Source: Actinomycetota bacterium (GTDB taxonomy: Bacteria; Actinomycetota; Actinomycetes; S36-B12; CAIYMF01). From it: a DNA stretch of 64,000 nt. This document shows, in pieces, positions 1-7,753 of this stretch (positions within the stretch are counted from its first letter, which is position 1; each line of letters opens with the position of its first letter). The notes beneath the pieces are model-generated. The model searched no databases. It saw only the letters and a program-made list of their open reading frames with translations, and was not told the origin of the DNA. Made by a program: the position numbers and the translations under genes. Location of the stretch: NCBI GenBank assembly GCA_026393115.1, contig JAPLAU010000028.1, forward strand, positions 157,727-221,726, in the 5' to 3' direction.

Positions 1-40
1 GGGGGGGGGGGGGGGGGGGGGGGGTAGGGGGCGGGGGGGG
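1..40. repeat. Poly-G tract at window edge
   Basis: The first 24 bases are all G, and positions 1-40 contain only three non-G bases. Read through on the minus strand it would encode a proline run at the C-terminus of the neighbouring dehydrogenase. A homopolymer of this length at the very start of the sequence is most likely a sequencing or assembly artefact at a contig end rather than real genomic sequence. Confidence 0.8.
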
Positions 41-1187
41 AGAGGTCGAGGGTGGCGCAACCGGCGGCGAAGGCTTCGATGCTGGCGGCAACCGTGGCAC
101 CGGGTCCGCCGAATGCATCGGCGGGGCCGAGGGCACCTGTTCGCGTGAGATGCCCCGCGAGCGACTCATCGGCAGCCCAAGCAAGAAGTTCGGCAGTGAG
201 GTCGTAGGGGCTGGGTCCTTCGACCACCACTCGCGACAGTTGGCGACCGACGCCGTCGAAGGTTTCGGCAACCGCGAGAGTGCGTGCCTGTGATCGAGTC
301 TCTTCCGAGGGCCCATCGCCGGGTGCAGGCGCGGTGCGCGAACTGAGTGCACCGAGCGCGCGATCGAATCCGGGAATCTTGGCGACCAGTGACGTAGCTC
401 CCGACAGTCGACTGACATGCCGAGTGTTCTTGCCGGCCCAGCCGAGGTACGTGTTGACCTCGGTAATGGTGGGCGACAGTCGCGGCACTGTGAAGTGTTC
501 GGTGGCGCCCACTGAGAGTCCGTCCCATTGCGTGCCGTCGATATCGAAGCTGCGCCACGAATTGCCGCCGCGCACTGTGCTCAGGTGTGCACGCGTGAAT
601 TCAAAGTGAGGCATGGTGAGCGCGCCGGCCGCGCTCGCGGCCGTACCGCCGCTCATCGACATGGTGCCTTTCACGAAGTAGCCCACGTTAACGCGTACGG
701 GTGAGACTCCCGCATCGACTGCCTGGCGGAATGCGAGTGCAGCCGCCAGATTTCCGGGCACGTAGTCGTAGCCGAAGGCAGTGAGGAGCGCGACTCCGGC
801 ACGATCGGCTTGCGGTCCCCACTCTTCAAAGACACGGCGGATGAAGGGTGGCTCGCCGGTTGAGTCGATGTACGCAAGCGCGCCCTTGTTGATGGCGGTG
901 GTGATGGCGGGCTCACCCATGGTGACGAAGGGCCCGACGGTCGAGACCAACACATCGCCGGCTCGTACCACTGCTGCCAATGAGGAAGGGTCAGTGACAT
1001 CGGCAATCTCAAGCCCGCCTGCGACGGATTTCGCCGACAAGATCTCACCCACAACAGCTTCGAGTTTGCTACGTGAGCGGCCGACAAGTACTGGCCGCAG
1101 ACCGCGGCGGGCCATAGCGAGTGCAGTGAGTCTGCCCGTGTATCCGGAAGCACCGAACAGCAGGACACGTGGTGAGGAGTCGGTCAT
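1..1187 (-). CDS. Saccharopine dehydrogenase-like / trans-acting enoyl reductase family protein (3' end missing)
   Basis: The frame is open from ATG at 1187 to the window edge (about 395 residues). The N-terminus carries a Rossmann NAD(P)-binding fingerprint, VLLFGASGYTGRL, at residues 8-20, followed by ARRGLRPVLVGRS, typical of the saccharopine dehydrogenase NADP-binding family. Actinobacterial members of about 390-420 residues include trans-acting enoyl reductases acting on lipid chains; the substrate here is unknown. The last residues run into the poly-G tract and become poly-proline, so the true C-terminus cannot be read. A TAGGGT box six bases before the ATG suggests a leaderless transcript. 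Confidence 0.8.
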   Translation of the reverse strand, partial: MTDSSPRVLLFGASGYTGRLTALAMARRGLRPVLVGRSRSKLEAVVGEILSAKSVAGGLEIADVTDPSSLAAVVRAGDVLVSTVGPFVTMGEPAITTAINKGALAYIDSTGEPPFIRRVFEEWGPQADRAGVALLTAFGYDYVPGNLAAALAFRQAVDAGVSPVRVNVGYFVKGTMSMSGGTAASAAGALTMPHFEFTRAHLSTVRGGNSWRSFDIDGTQWDGLSVGATEHFTVPRLSPTITEVNTYLGWAGKNTRHVSRLSGATSLVAKIPGFDRALGALSSRTAPAPGDGPSEETRSQARTLAVAETFDGVGRQLSRVVVEGPSPYDLTAELLAWAADESLAGHLTRTGALGPADAFGGPGATVAASIEAFAAGCATLDLSPPAPYPPPPPPP

Positions 1188-1193
1188 GCCTAC

Positions 1194-1199
1194 ACCCTA
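1194..1199 (-). promoter_or_regulatory. -10 box TAGGGT for the dehydrogenase gene
   Basis: TAGGGT on the minus strand with a 6-nt spacer to the ATG at 1187. No Shine-Dalgarno sequence lies between, as expected if transcription starts at the start codon. Confidence 0.6.
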
Positions 1200-1247
1200 G
1201 GATTCGAATGCGTTCCCCCGCACGGTGGCGTCAAACAGGAGGTTGTC

Positions 1248-2021
1248 ATGGACAAGGTGGTGGCATCAGCCGCTGAAGCAGTCGCCGACATCGGCGACGG
1301 CGCGACTATCGCCGTTGGCGGCTTCGGACTCTGCGGTATTCCATCGGTTCTCATCCAGGCCCTGCTGGAGGCCGGCGTAACCGACCTCTCGGTCGTGAGC
1401 AACAACTGCGGCGTCGACGACTGGGGACTCGGTGTTCTGCTGCAGGCCAAGCGCATTGCGCGCATGACGTCGTCGTATGTGGGCGAGAATAAGGAATTCG
1501 AGCGGCAGTTCTTGTCAGGCGAACTTGAGGTCGAACTCATTCCGCAAGGAACCCTCGCCGAGCGCCTGCGCGCTGGTGGCGCGGGCATTCCGGCGTTCTT
1601 CACCCCTGCCGGTGTCGGAACGCAGGTCGCCGATGGTGGACTGCCATGGCGTTACGACGGTGCCGGTGGCATCGCACTTTCATCACCTCCCAAAGAGGTA
1701 CGCACCTTTGAACTTGATGGCGTTGAGCGTGAATACGTGCTTGAGCGCGGAATCGTCACTGACTTCGCCCTCGTGCGCGCCAGTGTCGGTGACCGGCACG
1801 GAAACCTTGTGTTCGACAAGTCCACGCGCAACTTCAACCCGTTGGCAGCATGCGCAGGGCGCATCACTATCGCGGAAGTCGAGCGACTCGTCGAGCCAGG
1901 TGAGATCACCCCCGACGAAGTTCACATCCCCGGCGTGATGGTGCAGCGCGTTGTCCCCCTGACGCCCGCGCAAGCAGCTGACAAGCGCATCGAGCGTCGC
2001 ACCGTGCGGAAGGACGGCTGA
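1248..2021 (+). CDS. scoA: 3-oxoacid CoA-transferase subunit A
   Basis: This 257-residue protein is the alpha subunit of a succinyl-CoA:3-ketoacid (acetoacetate) CoA-transferase, which moves CoA between succinyl-CoA and a 3-oxoacid in ketone-body and short-chain acid catabolism. The family glycine loop GGFGLCG lies at residues 24-30 and is followed by [12 protein letters not shown]. Length and motifs match the A subunit of two-gene enzymes. An AGGAGG ribosome-binding site lies 5 nt before the ATG. The B subunit starts two bases after this stop, so the two are translated from one message. Which oxoacid is used cannot be read from sequence. Confidence 0.92.
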   Translation: MDKVVASAAEAVADIGDGATIAVGGFGLCGIPSVLIQALLEAGVTDLSVVSNNCGVDDWGLGVLLQAKRIARMTSSYVGENKEFERQFLSGELEVELIPQGTLAERLRAGGAGIPAFFTPAGVGTQVADGGLPWRYDGAGGIALSSPPKEVRTFELDGVEREYVLERGIVTDFALVRASVGDRHGNLVFDKSTRNFNPLAACAGRITIAEVERLVEPGEITPDEVHIPGVMVQRVVPLTPAQAADKRIERRTVRKDG

Positions 2022-2022
2022 G

Positions 2023-2661
2023 ATGACACTGACCCGCGAAGAATTGGCGGCGCGCGTTGCGCTCGAACTCAATGACGGCGAGTACGTCAACTTGGGTATC
2101 GGCCTTCCGACGCTCGTTCCGAACTACTTGCCCGAGGGCGTGCACGTCGTTCTGCAGAGCGAGAACGGAATCCTCGGAACGGGCCCCTACCCCGCGGAGG
2201 CCGATGTCGACGCCGACCTCATCAATGCTGGCAAGGAAACAGTGACCGTGCTTCCGGGTGCGGCGTACTTTGACTCGGCTGTGAGTTTCGCAATGATCCG
2301 CGGCGGAAAGATCGATGCCGCCATTCTCGGTGCCATGCAGGTCTCGACTGATGGCGACCTGGCTAACTGGATGATTCCCGGCAAGATGGTCAAGGGCATG
2401 GGCGGCGCCATGGACTTGGTGCACGGCGCCAAGCGCGTCATCGTGATGATGGAGCATGTCGCCAAGGACGGTAGTTACAAGATCGTTGAGTCGTGTGACT
2501 TGCCGCTGACGGGCAAGGGTGTGGTGCAGCGCATCATTACCGATCTCGCCGTCATCGATGTCACTCCTGATGGTCTGGTGCTGCGCGAAACAGCTCCTGG
2601 CGTCACCGTTGACGAGGTGCGTGCGGCGACGGGGCCGGCCCTCATCGACGCAACGAGCTGA
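2023..2661 (+). CDS. scoB: 3-oxoacid CoA-transferase subunit B
   Basis: This is the beta subunit (212 residues) partnering the preceding gene. It carries the conserved [10 protein letters not shown] segment; the glutamate in it (residue 47) is the residue that forms the covalent CoA-thioester intermediate in this family. [14 protein letters not shown] and [14 protein letters not shown] are further family blocks. Its ATG lies two bases after the scoA stop, indicating translational coupling. Together the pair would activate acetoacetate or a related 3-oxoacid for thiolysis. Confidence 0.92.
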   Translation: MTLTREELAARVALELNDGEYVNLGIGLPTLVPNYLPEGVHVVLQSENGILGTGPYPAEADVDADLINAGKETVTVLPGAAYFDSAVSFAMIRGGKIDAAILGAMQVSTDGDLANWMIPGKMVKGMGGAMDLVHGAKRVIVMMEHVAKDGSYKIVESCDLPLTGKGVVQRIITDLAVIDVTPDGLVLRETAPGVTVDEVRAATGPALIDATS

Positions 2662-2663
2662 TC

Positions 2664-2870
2664 ATGTCCGATGTCGACGAGCCGCTCGTCGAGAGTTCGG
2701 GTCAGGCGGCTCAGCAAGCGACGGAATCGAGTGCTGTTGATGCGGCTGCTTCCCTCGAGGCGTTGACCTTGCTACCTGAAATAACGCGTGACGAATCAGG
2801 TGAGGGCTGGGGCGACGAACGCGCCGAGCAGGACTACCTGCGGGAGCGCCCCCCGCATCATGGCGACTGA
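2664..2870 (+). CDS. Small acidic hypothetical protein
   Basis: A 68-residue protein starting two bases after the scoB stop, in the same direction, so probably the last gene of the scoAB message. It is rich in Glu, Ser, Ala and Asp and ends in GWGDERAEQDYLRERPPHHGD-like sequence; small actinobacterial proteins with a similar Trp-Gly-Asp...Tyr-Leu-x-Glu-Arg-Pro-Pro tail exist, without known function. No membrane segment or signal peptide is visible. It ends two bases before the convergent mscL stop. Confidence 0.6.
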   Translation: MSDVDEPLVESSGQAAQQATESSAVDAAASLEALTLLPEITRDESGEGWGDERAEQDYLRERPPHHGD

Positions 2871-2872
2871 CC

Positions 2873-3280
2873 TCAAGCGTCGTTCACGTCATCCTCGACG
2901 GTGCCTTCTTGGGCGCGCAGGGCATCGCGAATCTCGCGCAGCAACGCGACCTCGGGTGATTCTGAGTCGATCTTCTCGCCGCCGACGCGCTCGTTGAGCT
3001 TGTTCATCGGCACCACGATGAAGAAGTAGAGCGCGAACCCGACAAAGATCACGTTCAGGATCGCGGTGAGGATAAGTCCAATGCTGAAGACGGCATTGTT
3101 GAGGGTGAAATTGCCGAACGCGTCGAGGTTGGGCTTTCCAAAGAGTGCTGCGATGAGCGGATCGATGAAGCCCTTGATGAGCGCATCGACAAGACCGGTG
3201 AATGCCGCTCCGATCACAACACCGACGGCGAACTCAATGGCGCTGCCGCGCAGAATAAAGTCTCGGAAACCCTTAAGCAT
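2873..3280 (-). CDS. mscL: Large-conductance mechanosensitive channel MscL
   Basis: MscL is a homopentameric membrane channel that opens under membrane tension to release osmolytes on hypo-osmotic shock. The 135-residue protein shows the diagnostic N-terminus MLKGFRDFILRGSAIEFAVG, with TM1 at about 14-37 (glycine/alanine-rich pore helix), a periplasm-side loop, TM2 at about 66-90, and a charged C-terminal helix with KLNERVGGEK. A good AAGGA ribosome-binding site precedes the ATG, so this gene does not look leaderless. It lies downstream of the SAF-domain gene on the same strand with an 84-bp gap. Confidence 0.95.
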   Translation of the reverse strand: MLKGFRDFILRGSAIEFAVGVVIGAAFTGLVDALIKGFIDPLIAALFGKPNLDAFGNFTLNNAVFSIGLILTAILNVIFVGFALYFFIVVPMNKLNERVGGEKIDSESPEVALLREIRDALRAQEGTVEDDVNDA

Positions 3281-3364
3281 GAGCTCGTCCTTTGTCAGTG
3301 GCGAAGTGGCGGTGAGACAACGTTAGTGCGCGGCCGCGCGCGGTTCCAGTCGAATCGCGGTCGG

Positions 3365-4024
3365 TCAGGCGGCAAGAACTGTGACGGTGAGCCGCGCCGA
3401 GGAGGTTGCGTATGCCAAGGCGGGAACGGCGGCAGGCGGGACAGCGAGCACCACGAGCGCTGAGGCCCCTGACGTGGCCAGTAGTCCACCGCTCGTCGGC
3501 CGAGGCACGGCAAGTACGACGGCCGACGCTGCAACCCGTACGGCAACTGCTGGGACCGAACCTTCGCGACTGGACCACACGTCAACGCGATCTCCCGGTG
3601 CAAGCAGCGCGGCTACCGAGGGGTCTGACAGTCGAATGGGAATCGCCACCCCATCACGTCCCGATGCCGTCATGTGGCGGCTGAGGGCTTGTGGTGAGAC
3701 CACCGATGTTGTCGTGACAGGAGTTCCTGCGGGCACAGCAACGGCGGCCACTCGCCCCGCGGCTTCGGCTGGATCGGTCAGTGCTCCCGGAGGGACTCCT
3801 TCAACCGGCCATGGTCGGAGGGCGATGTCGTCAGCCTGCACGACACTTCCTGCAGCGAGATCGTGCACCGACACCACCGTCGATCGATGTGGCGGCGCAT
3901 CCGGGCGCATGATGCCGAGGGCGAGATATGCCGCCCACGCCGCGAGCAGTGCAGCGAGAAGTCGACGGTGACGTCGTACGGTACGCGACAGGCCGGTCAG
4001 TGGAGTGAGGGTGAGAGAAGGCAC
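3365..4024 (-). CDS. SAF-domain (CpaB/RcpC-like) protein
   Basis: A 219-residue protein with a short basic N-terminus, one membrane segment at about 20-38, then a SAF domain (residues ~47-115) with the typical pattern VVSVHDLAAGSVVQADDI...VPAGTPVTTTSV. SAF domains of this kind occur in CpaB/RcpC proteins of Flp/Tad pilus assembly and in actinobacterial orphans beside fmdB and mscL. No Tad genes are visible nearby, so pilus involvement is unproven. The start is GTG at 4024, fixed by a TACGGT box six bases upstream. Confidence 0.75.
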   Translation of the reverse strand: MPSLTLTPLTGLSRTVRRHRRLLAALLAAWAAYLALGIMRPDAPPHRSTVVSVHDLAAGSVVQADDIALRPWPVEGVPPGALTDPAEAAGRVAAVAVPAGTPVTTTSVVSPQALSRHMTASGRDGVAIPIRLSDPSVAALLAPGDRVDVWSSREGSVPAVAVRVAASAVVLAVPRPTSGGLLATSGASALVVLAVPPAAVPALAYATSSARLTVTVLAA

Positions 4025-4030
4025 CCGGTC

Positions 4031-4036
4031 ACCGTA
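4031..4036 (-). promoter_or_regulatory. -10 box TACGGT for the SAF-domain gene
   Basis: TACGGT on the minus strand, 6-nt spacer to the GTG at 4024. It gives this gene its own promoter separate from the upstream fmdB-like gene. Confidence 0.6.
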
Positions 4037-4083
4037 AGGCGATCAGGTCTGTGGATACAGCCGCTGTCCACAGGCCCGGCGTG

Positions 4084-4437
4084 CTAGGAAGCGGCAGCGG
4101 TGGAGGGGGCGCTGGGGGTGGTCGTCGCCGGCGTGCTGGCGGGAGTCGAACTGCCGCCTTCAGACGAGCCGCTGCTCGAACTGCCGGAGGAGTCGCTTGA
4201 CGATGACGACGAGTCGGACCCACTCGAAGTAGAGGCTGGGCTGGTGCTGGTCGACGTTGAGCGGCTGTCGTTGCGGTAGAAGCCCGAACCCTTGAATACC
4301 ACGCCGACCGAGCCGTAGACCTTGCGAAGTCGACCCGTTGCGCATGCAGGGCAGTCGGTGAGCGTGTCGTCGCTGAAACTCTGGACGATCTCGAGTGGGG
4401 TGTCGCAGTCGGTGCATACGTACTGGTAAGTCGGCAC
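4084..4437 (-). CDS. FmdB-family zinc-ribbon protein with disordered tail (Ruc-like redox-regulated chaperone)
   Basis: The 117-residue protein begins (GTG) PTYQYVCTDC, the hallmark of the FmdB regulatory/zinc-ribbon family. Two CxxC pairs (CTDC and CPAC) form the zinc site at residues ~8-37. After YGSVGVVFKGSGFYRND the sequence becomes a Ser/Thr/Pro-only disordered tail of about 60 residues. Mycobacterium tuberculosis Rv0991c (Ruc) has the same build and is a redox-regulated chaperone in the HrcA heat-shock regulon. The GTG at 4437 is chosen because it begins the family N-terminus and has AGAGGA in front; the open frame extends farther upstream but unconserved. A CIRCE operator lies 47 bp upstream. 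Confidence 0.88.
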   Translation of the reverse strand: MPTYQYVCTDCDTPLEIVQSFSDDTLTDCPACATGRLRKVYGSVGVVFKGSGFYRNDSRSTSTSTSPASTSSGSDSSSSSSDSSGSSSSGSSEGGSSTPASTPATTTPSAPSTAAAS

Positions 4438-4483
4438 TGTGTCCTCTGAAGTTCTGATGAATGCGTGCGGGGTCAGCCAATGG

Positions 4484-4510
4484 TTGGCACTCACAGGTGC
4501 CGAGTGCCAA
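4484..4510. promoter_or_regulatory. CIRCE element (HrcA operator)
   Basis: A perfect 9-bp inverted repeat with a 9-nt spacer, TTGGCACTC-N9-GAGTGCCAA, matches the CIRCE consensus TTAGCACTC-N9-GAGTGCTAA except for the one symmetric A/T-to-G/C change often seen in actinobacteria. It sits between the divergent fmdB-like gene (start 4437) and the ABC transporter gene (start 4570). Because HrcA controls the fmdB/ruc homologue in mycobacteria, it most likely represses the minus-strand gene until heat shock. Confidence 0.88.
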
Positions 4511-4569
4511 TTGTCACCTATCTGCCCCCGATGCGTCCATTCGGGCCTCGAGCAGGGTAGGAATACAGG

Positions 4570-5511
4570 GTGATCGTTGATGTGCAGTCCCTTTCCAAGA
4601 CCTATGGCAGCGTTCAGGCGGTACACGAGCTTTCGTTCCGTGTCAGCCCTGGACACATCACGGGTTTCCTCGGGCCGAATGGCTCAGGTAAGTCGACGAC
4701 GATGCGCCTGATGCTCGGTCTCGACCATGGCACCGGCACGACGTTGTATGAGGGCAAGAAGCTCGTCGACCATCGCCCAGTGACCAAGGTGGTGGGCTCA
4801 CACCTCGACGCCAAGTTCTTCCATCCCAAGCGCACGGCGCGAGCGCACCTGCGCATGATGGGCAGTGAGGCTGGCGTCAGTCGGGCGCGTGTAGATGAGG
4901 TCCTTGAGCTCGTGGGCCTTCAAGGCGTGGCCGATAAGCGGCCAGGTGGATTCTCGCTGGGCATGGGGCAACGGCTCGGGTTGGCTACCGCAATTCTCGC
5001 TGAGCCGAAGGTGTTGCTGCTCGACGAGCCGGCGAATGGTCTTGATCCGCAGTCGATTCAGTGGCTTCGCGACTTCCTGACCCACTATGCGCAGCGCGGC
5101 AACTCGGTGTTGGTCTCAAGTCACCTGCTCAGTGAAATGCAACTAATGGCAGACCACCTCGTGGTGATCGCTCGCGGCCGACTCATCGCCGACGAATCGA
5201 TGTCGCAGTTCGTATCGCGCAGCACCAAGAACGACGTCCTCGTGCGTTCAAGTGACGCGGTGCGACTTGCGACCGAACTTCGGGCGCAGGGTCTCGGTGT
5301 CGCCGCCGAAACGCCCGAAGCACTTGCTGTGACAGGTGCGGGCACCGATCGCATTGGCGATATCGCGTTTGCTGCCGGAATCGCCGTGCGCGAGTTGGTG
5401 AATCGACAGGCCAGTCTTGAGGACGCCTTCCTCGAACTGACTAGCGAATCGCAAGACTTCGCAGCCGGCGGCGATCCCGGTGCCATGCCGGCCGACGGAG
5501 ATGCCCGATGA
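4570..5511 (+). CDS. ABC transporter ATP-binding protein
   Basis: A 313-residue cytoplasmic ATPase of a drug/lipid-export type ABC transporter. Walker A GPNGSGKST is at residues 35-43, the signature SLGMGQ at 129-134, Walker B VLLLDEP at 148-154 and the H-loop histidine at 185. The C-terminal ~90 residues are the extension found in bacitracin-type (DUF4162) exporters. The permease gene starts within the last four bases (ATGA overlap), so the pair is translationally coupled. The start is GTG at 4570, with TAGGAA seven nt or so upstream. Substrate unknown. Confidence 0.9.
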   Translation: MIVDVQSLSKTYGSVQAVHELSFRVSPGHITGFLGPNGSGKSTTMRLMLGLDHGTGTTLYEGKKLVDHRPVTKVVGSHLDAKFFHPKRTARAHLRMMGSEAGVSRARVDEVLELVGLQGVADKRPGGFSLGMGQRLGLATAILAEPKVLLLDEPANGLDPQSIQWLRDFLTHYAQRGNSVLVSSHLLSEMQLMADHLVVIARGRLIADESMSQFVSRSTKNDVLVRSSDAVRLATELRAQGLGVAAETPEALAVTGAGTDRIGDIAFAAGIAVRELVNRQASLEDAFLELTSESQDFAAGGDPGAMPADGDAR

Positions 5512-6266
5512 GCGCCGCGTTGGTTTACGAGTGGAGGCGCATCACCTCAATTCGTTCGACGTATGTTCTCGCCGCGTTGTTCCTCGTCGCCACGGGGCTT
5601 GTCGCCTACTTGGTAGCCCAAGTGACTCAGGGGTCGTTCGGTGATCCGGGCGACGGCAGCGGCGAAATGATCGACTCTGGATCGGTGCCGCTCGGTGTGG
5701 TCATGATCGCCGGCACCAATTTTCTTTCGGCCATCTTCGTGACGACAATCGCCGCGCAATCCTTCGGGCACGAGTATCGGTACGGCCTTATTCGGCTCAC
5801 GCTCAGCGAGTACCCGCGACGATGGCTGATCTTCACGGCCAAGTTGATCGTGGTTGTGCTGTGGGTTGTCGCGCTGTACCTGCTCTCGATGCTGGTTGCC
5901 TTCGTCGTGGTCAAGATCGCAGGAGTGGCGATTGACCCTGTGACCTCTGAAACGTGGCTGCAGTTACTGCGCGCGGGGCTGTTCCTCATTGGCTACAGCA
6001 TCCTGGCCTTCATGCTCACCCTGATCACCCGCAACCTCGTGCTCGGTGTGGTGATTCCGCTTCTTCTCGGCGCCGTGGTTGAGCCGCTTGCTTCGGCCGG
6101 TCTTGTTGATCGGCTTCCGTGGTTACCTCAGTACCTGCCCATCTCGGCCGGGCAGACTTTTCTCAACGGAGGTGACGACCTTGGGCGCGGCGGGGTCGTG
6201 TTCCTGGCGTGGGTGGTGGGCCTGGGCGTTATCGGGCTCGTGCAGTTTGCGCGGCGGGACGCCTAA
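5508..6266 (+). CDS. ABC-2 type transporter permease
   Basis: The membrane partner of the preceding ATPase (252 residues), with about six hydrophobic helices: one near residues 18-38, then 62-82 (GVVMIAGTNFLSAIFVTTIA), 108-138, 150-172, 176-200 and a last one at 228-246. No catalytic motif is expected. Its ATG overlaps the ATPase stop. The first crcB gene starts three bases after its stop, so the fluoride channels may share the message. Confidence 0.85.
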   Translation: MSAALVYEWRRITSIRSTYVLAALFLVATGLVAYLVAQVTQGSFGDPGDGSGEMIDSGSVPLGVVMIAGTNFLSAIFVTTIAAQSFGHEYRYGLIRLTLSEYPRRWLIFTAKLIVVVLWVVALYLLSMLVAFVVVKIAGVAIDPVTSETWLQLLRAGLFLIGYSILAFMLTLITRNLVLGVVIPLLLGAVVEPLASAGLVDRLPWLPQYLPISAGQTFLNGGDDLGRGGVVFLAWVVGLGVIGLVQFARRDA

Positions 6267-6269
6267 GCA

Positions 6270-6692
6270 GTGGCGCATGACGCCGATCTGATTCCGGCCG
6301 TCGCGCTCGGCGGCGTCATCGGTGCCCTGGCACGCGCGGAAATCGATGTGCTCATTCCTCATGCCACGGGCGATTGGCCATGGTCGACCTTTGCGGTCAA
6401 CATGCTCGGCGCGTTCGTGCTCGGGCTGCTGTTGCAAGCGCTGCTGAGGGTTGACCGCCGCTGGGTTCGACCCTTTGCGATCACGGGAATCCTCGGAGGT
6501 TTCACCACGTTCTCGGCGTTGTCGATGCAAACGCGCGACATGCTCGCTGCTGGTAACGCGGCACAGGCGCTCGCGTACGCCATCGGTTCAGTCATCGTTG
6601 GTGTGCTCGCCGTGGGCCTTGGTATCGCACTCGGACGCCAGTTGTGGCCTCAGGCGCACGGCATTGACGAATCGATGGTTGACCAAGCATGA
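6270..6692 (+). CDS. crcB: Fluoride channel Fluc/CrcB, subunit 1
   Basis: CrcB (Fluc) proteins form dual-topology dimers that export fluoride. This 140-residue copy has four hydrophobic segments and the family motifs GGVIGALARAEID, FAVNMLGAFVLGLL and ILGGFTTFSALSMQTRD (the Phe-box and TTFS stretch). The start is GTG three bases after the permease stop. The second crcB overlaps it by four bases; in Gram-positive genomes such twins are usually obligate heterodimers with opposite topology. No fluoride riboswitch precedes it, as there is no leader. Confidence 0.9.
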   Translation: MAHDADLIPAVALGGVIGALARAEIDVLIPHATGDWPWSTFAVNMLGAFVLGLLLQALLRVDRRWVRPFAITGILGGFTTFSALSMQTRDMLAAGNAAQALAYAIGSVIVGVLAVGLGIALGRQLWPQAHGIDESMVDQA

Positions 6693-7069
6693 CCGCGGCA
6701 CTCGCGTTGGCAGTCGCGCTCGGTGCAGCGGTAGGGGCACCCCTGCGTTACATGACCGAGCGACTGATGGCACATCGATTCGGATCGAAGCTGCCATGGG
6801 GAACGTTCACCGTCAACATCGTGGGATCGGCGATAGTGGGTGTGGTGCTCGCACTGACCGTGTCGCGCGGCTTGTCGGACTGGTGGATGACGCTGCTGGC
6901 CATCGGTTTTTGCGGATCCTTGACGACATTCAGCGGTTTTGCAGCTCAGGTGTTGGAACGCACCGTGCCTGGCGGCGAACCACGGTCGTGGCGAGGTATT
7001 GGTTATGCAGCCGCATCGTTGATGTGCGGTGTGCTCGCCGCTGCTGCGGCGTACGCGGTGGCCAGTTGA
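6689..7069 (+). CDS. crcB: Fluoride channel Fluc/CrcB, subunit 2
   Basis: The second Fluc subunit (126 residues), starting in the ATGA overlap with the first. It retains GAAVGAPLRYMTERLM, WGTFTVNIVGSAIVG and FCGSLTTFSGFAAQV. It has a basic residue distribution different from its twin, consistent with a fixed opposite orientation in the membrane. It ends three bases before the convergent stop of the 5-formyl-THF cyclo-ligase gene. Confidence 0.9.
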   Translation: MTAALALAVALGAAVGAPLRYMTERLMAHRFGSKLPWGTFTVNIVGSAIVGVVLALTVSRGLSDWWMTLLAIGFCGSLTTFSGFAAQVLERTVPGGEPRSWRGIGYAAASLMCGVLAAAAAYAVAS

Positions 7070-7072
7070 GCG

Positions 7073-7720
7073 TTAGCCGGTAATGAACCGGTCGACGTGG
7101 CGGTCGTGAGAGCCCATCGGAATGACACCTGATGCGAGCACTTCGTCTTCGCCGACGAGTGCCAACACTGTGGGACCGCCATGGGAAGGAAGGTCAGCGA
7201 GTACCGCGTCGTAGTAGCCGCCTCCCTGTCCTAGTCGCGCGCCCGTGCTGTCGACGGCGAGTGCCGGAATGATCAGAACAGCGGGATCCAACGCGAGCAA
7301 CTCAGCGGGGGATGTGGCGACCACACTGTCGGCGGTGGGTTCGAGAATTCCTAGTACCGCGGGCGAGAGCGCGGCAGCGTCGAAATACGGCGCCCAGTGC
7401 AACACGCGGTCGGGTCGAATAACCGGAAGCAGCACGGTCGCTCCGGCATCGTGAAGACGTTGCAGCAGCGCGGCTGTGGGGGGCTCGGTGGGCAGGCTTG
7501 CGAAACAGGTGATCACCCGACCGTCGTGGCAGGCGCCCGCGACCTCGGTAACAGCCATCAGGGCGACTGAAATGCGCTGCGCCCGATCAGTTTGCGCCTC
7601 GGGTGTGGCCGACTCGCTCCAAGTCCGACGACGAGCCCGGATGCGCGCGCGGAGTACTGCCTTGACGTCGTCGTCGTCTGTGTGGCTCACCTTCCTATTG
7701 TCGTCGTGTGACGTGCGCAT
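7073..7720 (-). CDS. 5-formyltetrahydrofolate cyclo-ligase
   Basis: Converts 5-formyl-THF to 5,10-methenyl-THF using ATP, returning a storage folate to the one-carbon pool. Family signs are the basic N-terminal block LRARIRARRRTW, CFASLPTEPPTAALL, and the C-terminal LGQGGGYYDAVLAD substrate/ATP loop. The frame extends upstream into galU, which cannot be coding in both directions. The ATG at 7720 gives 215 residues and a GTG at 7690 gives 205; family members are about 190-205, so either is possible. It is divergent from galU with overlapping promoter space. Confidence 0.88.
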   Translation of the reverse strand: MRTSHDDNRKVSHTDDDDVKAVLRARIRARRRTWSESATPEAQTDRAQRISVALMAVTEVAGACHDGRVITCFASLPTEPPTAALLQRLHDAGATVLLPVIRPDRVLHWAPYFDAAALSPAVLGILEPTADSVVATSPAELLALDPAVLIIPALAVDSTGARLGQGGGYYDAVLADLPSHGGPTVLALVGEDEVLASGVIPMGSHDRHVDRFITG

Positions 7721-7741
7721 GGAAACCGCACGGTCGGCCCG

Positions 7742-7747
7742 TACTCT
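7742..7747 (+). promoter_or_regulatory. -10 box TACTCT for galU
   Basis: TACTCT with a 6-nt spacer to the galU ATG at 7754; no room for a leader or ribosome-binding site. Confidence 0.6.
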
Positions 7748-7753
7748 GGTGCC

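Noticed and set aside
3381-3971. 196-codon plus-strand frame opposite the SAF-domain gene
   Set aside because: Low-complexity Thr/Ala/Ser/Arg composition and no motif; the minus-strand frame has a membrane segment, SAF domain and a -10 box.
6180-6270. Fluoride riboswitch before crcB
   Set aside because: There are only three bases between the permease stop and the crcB start, and no riboswitch-like sequence is visible inside the permease end.
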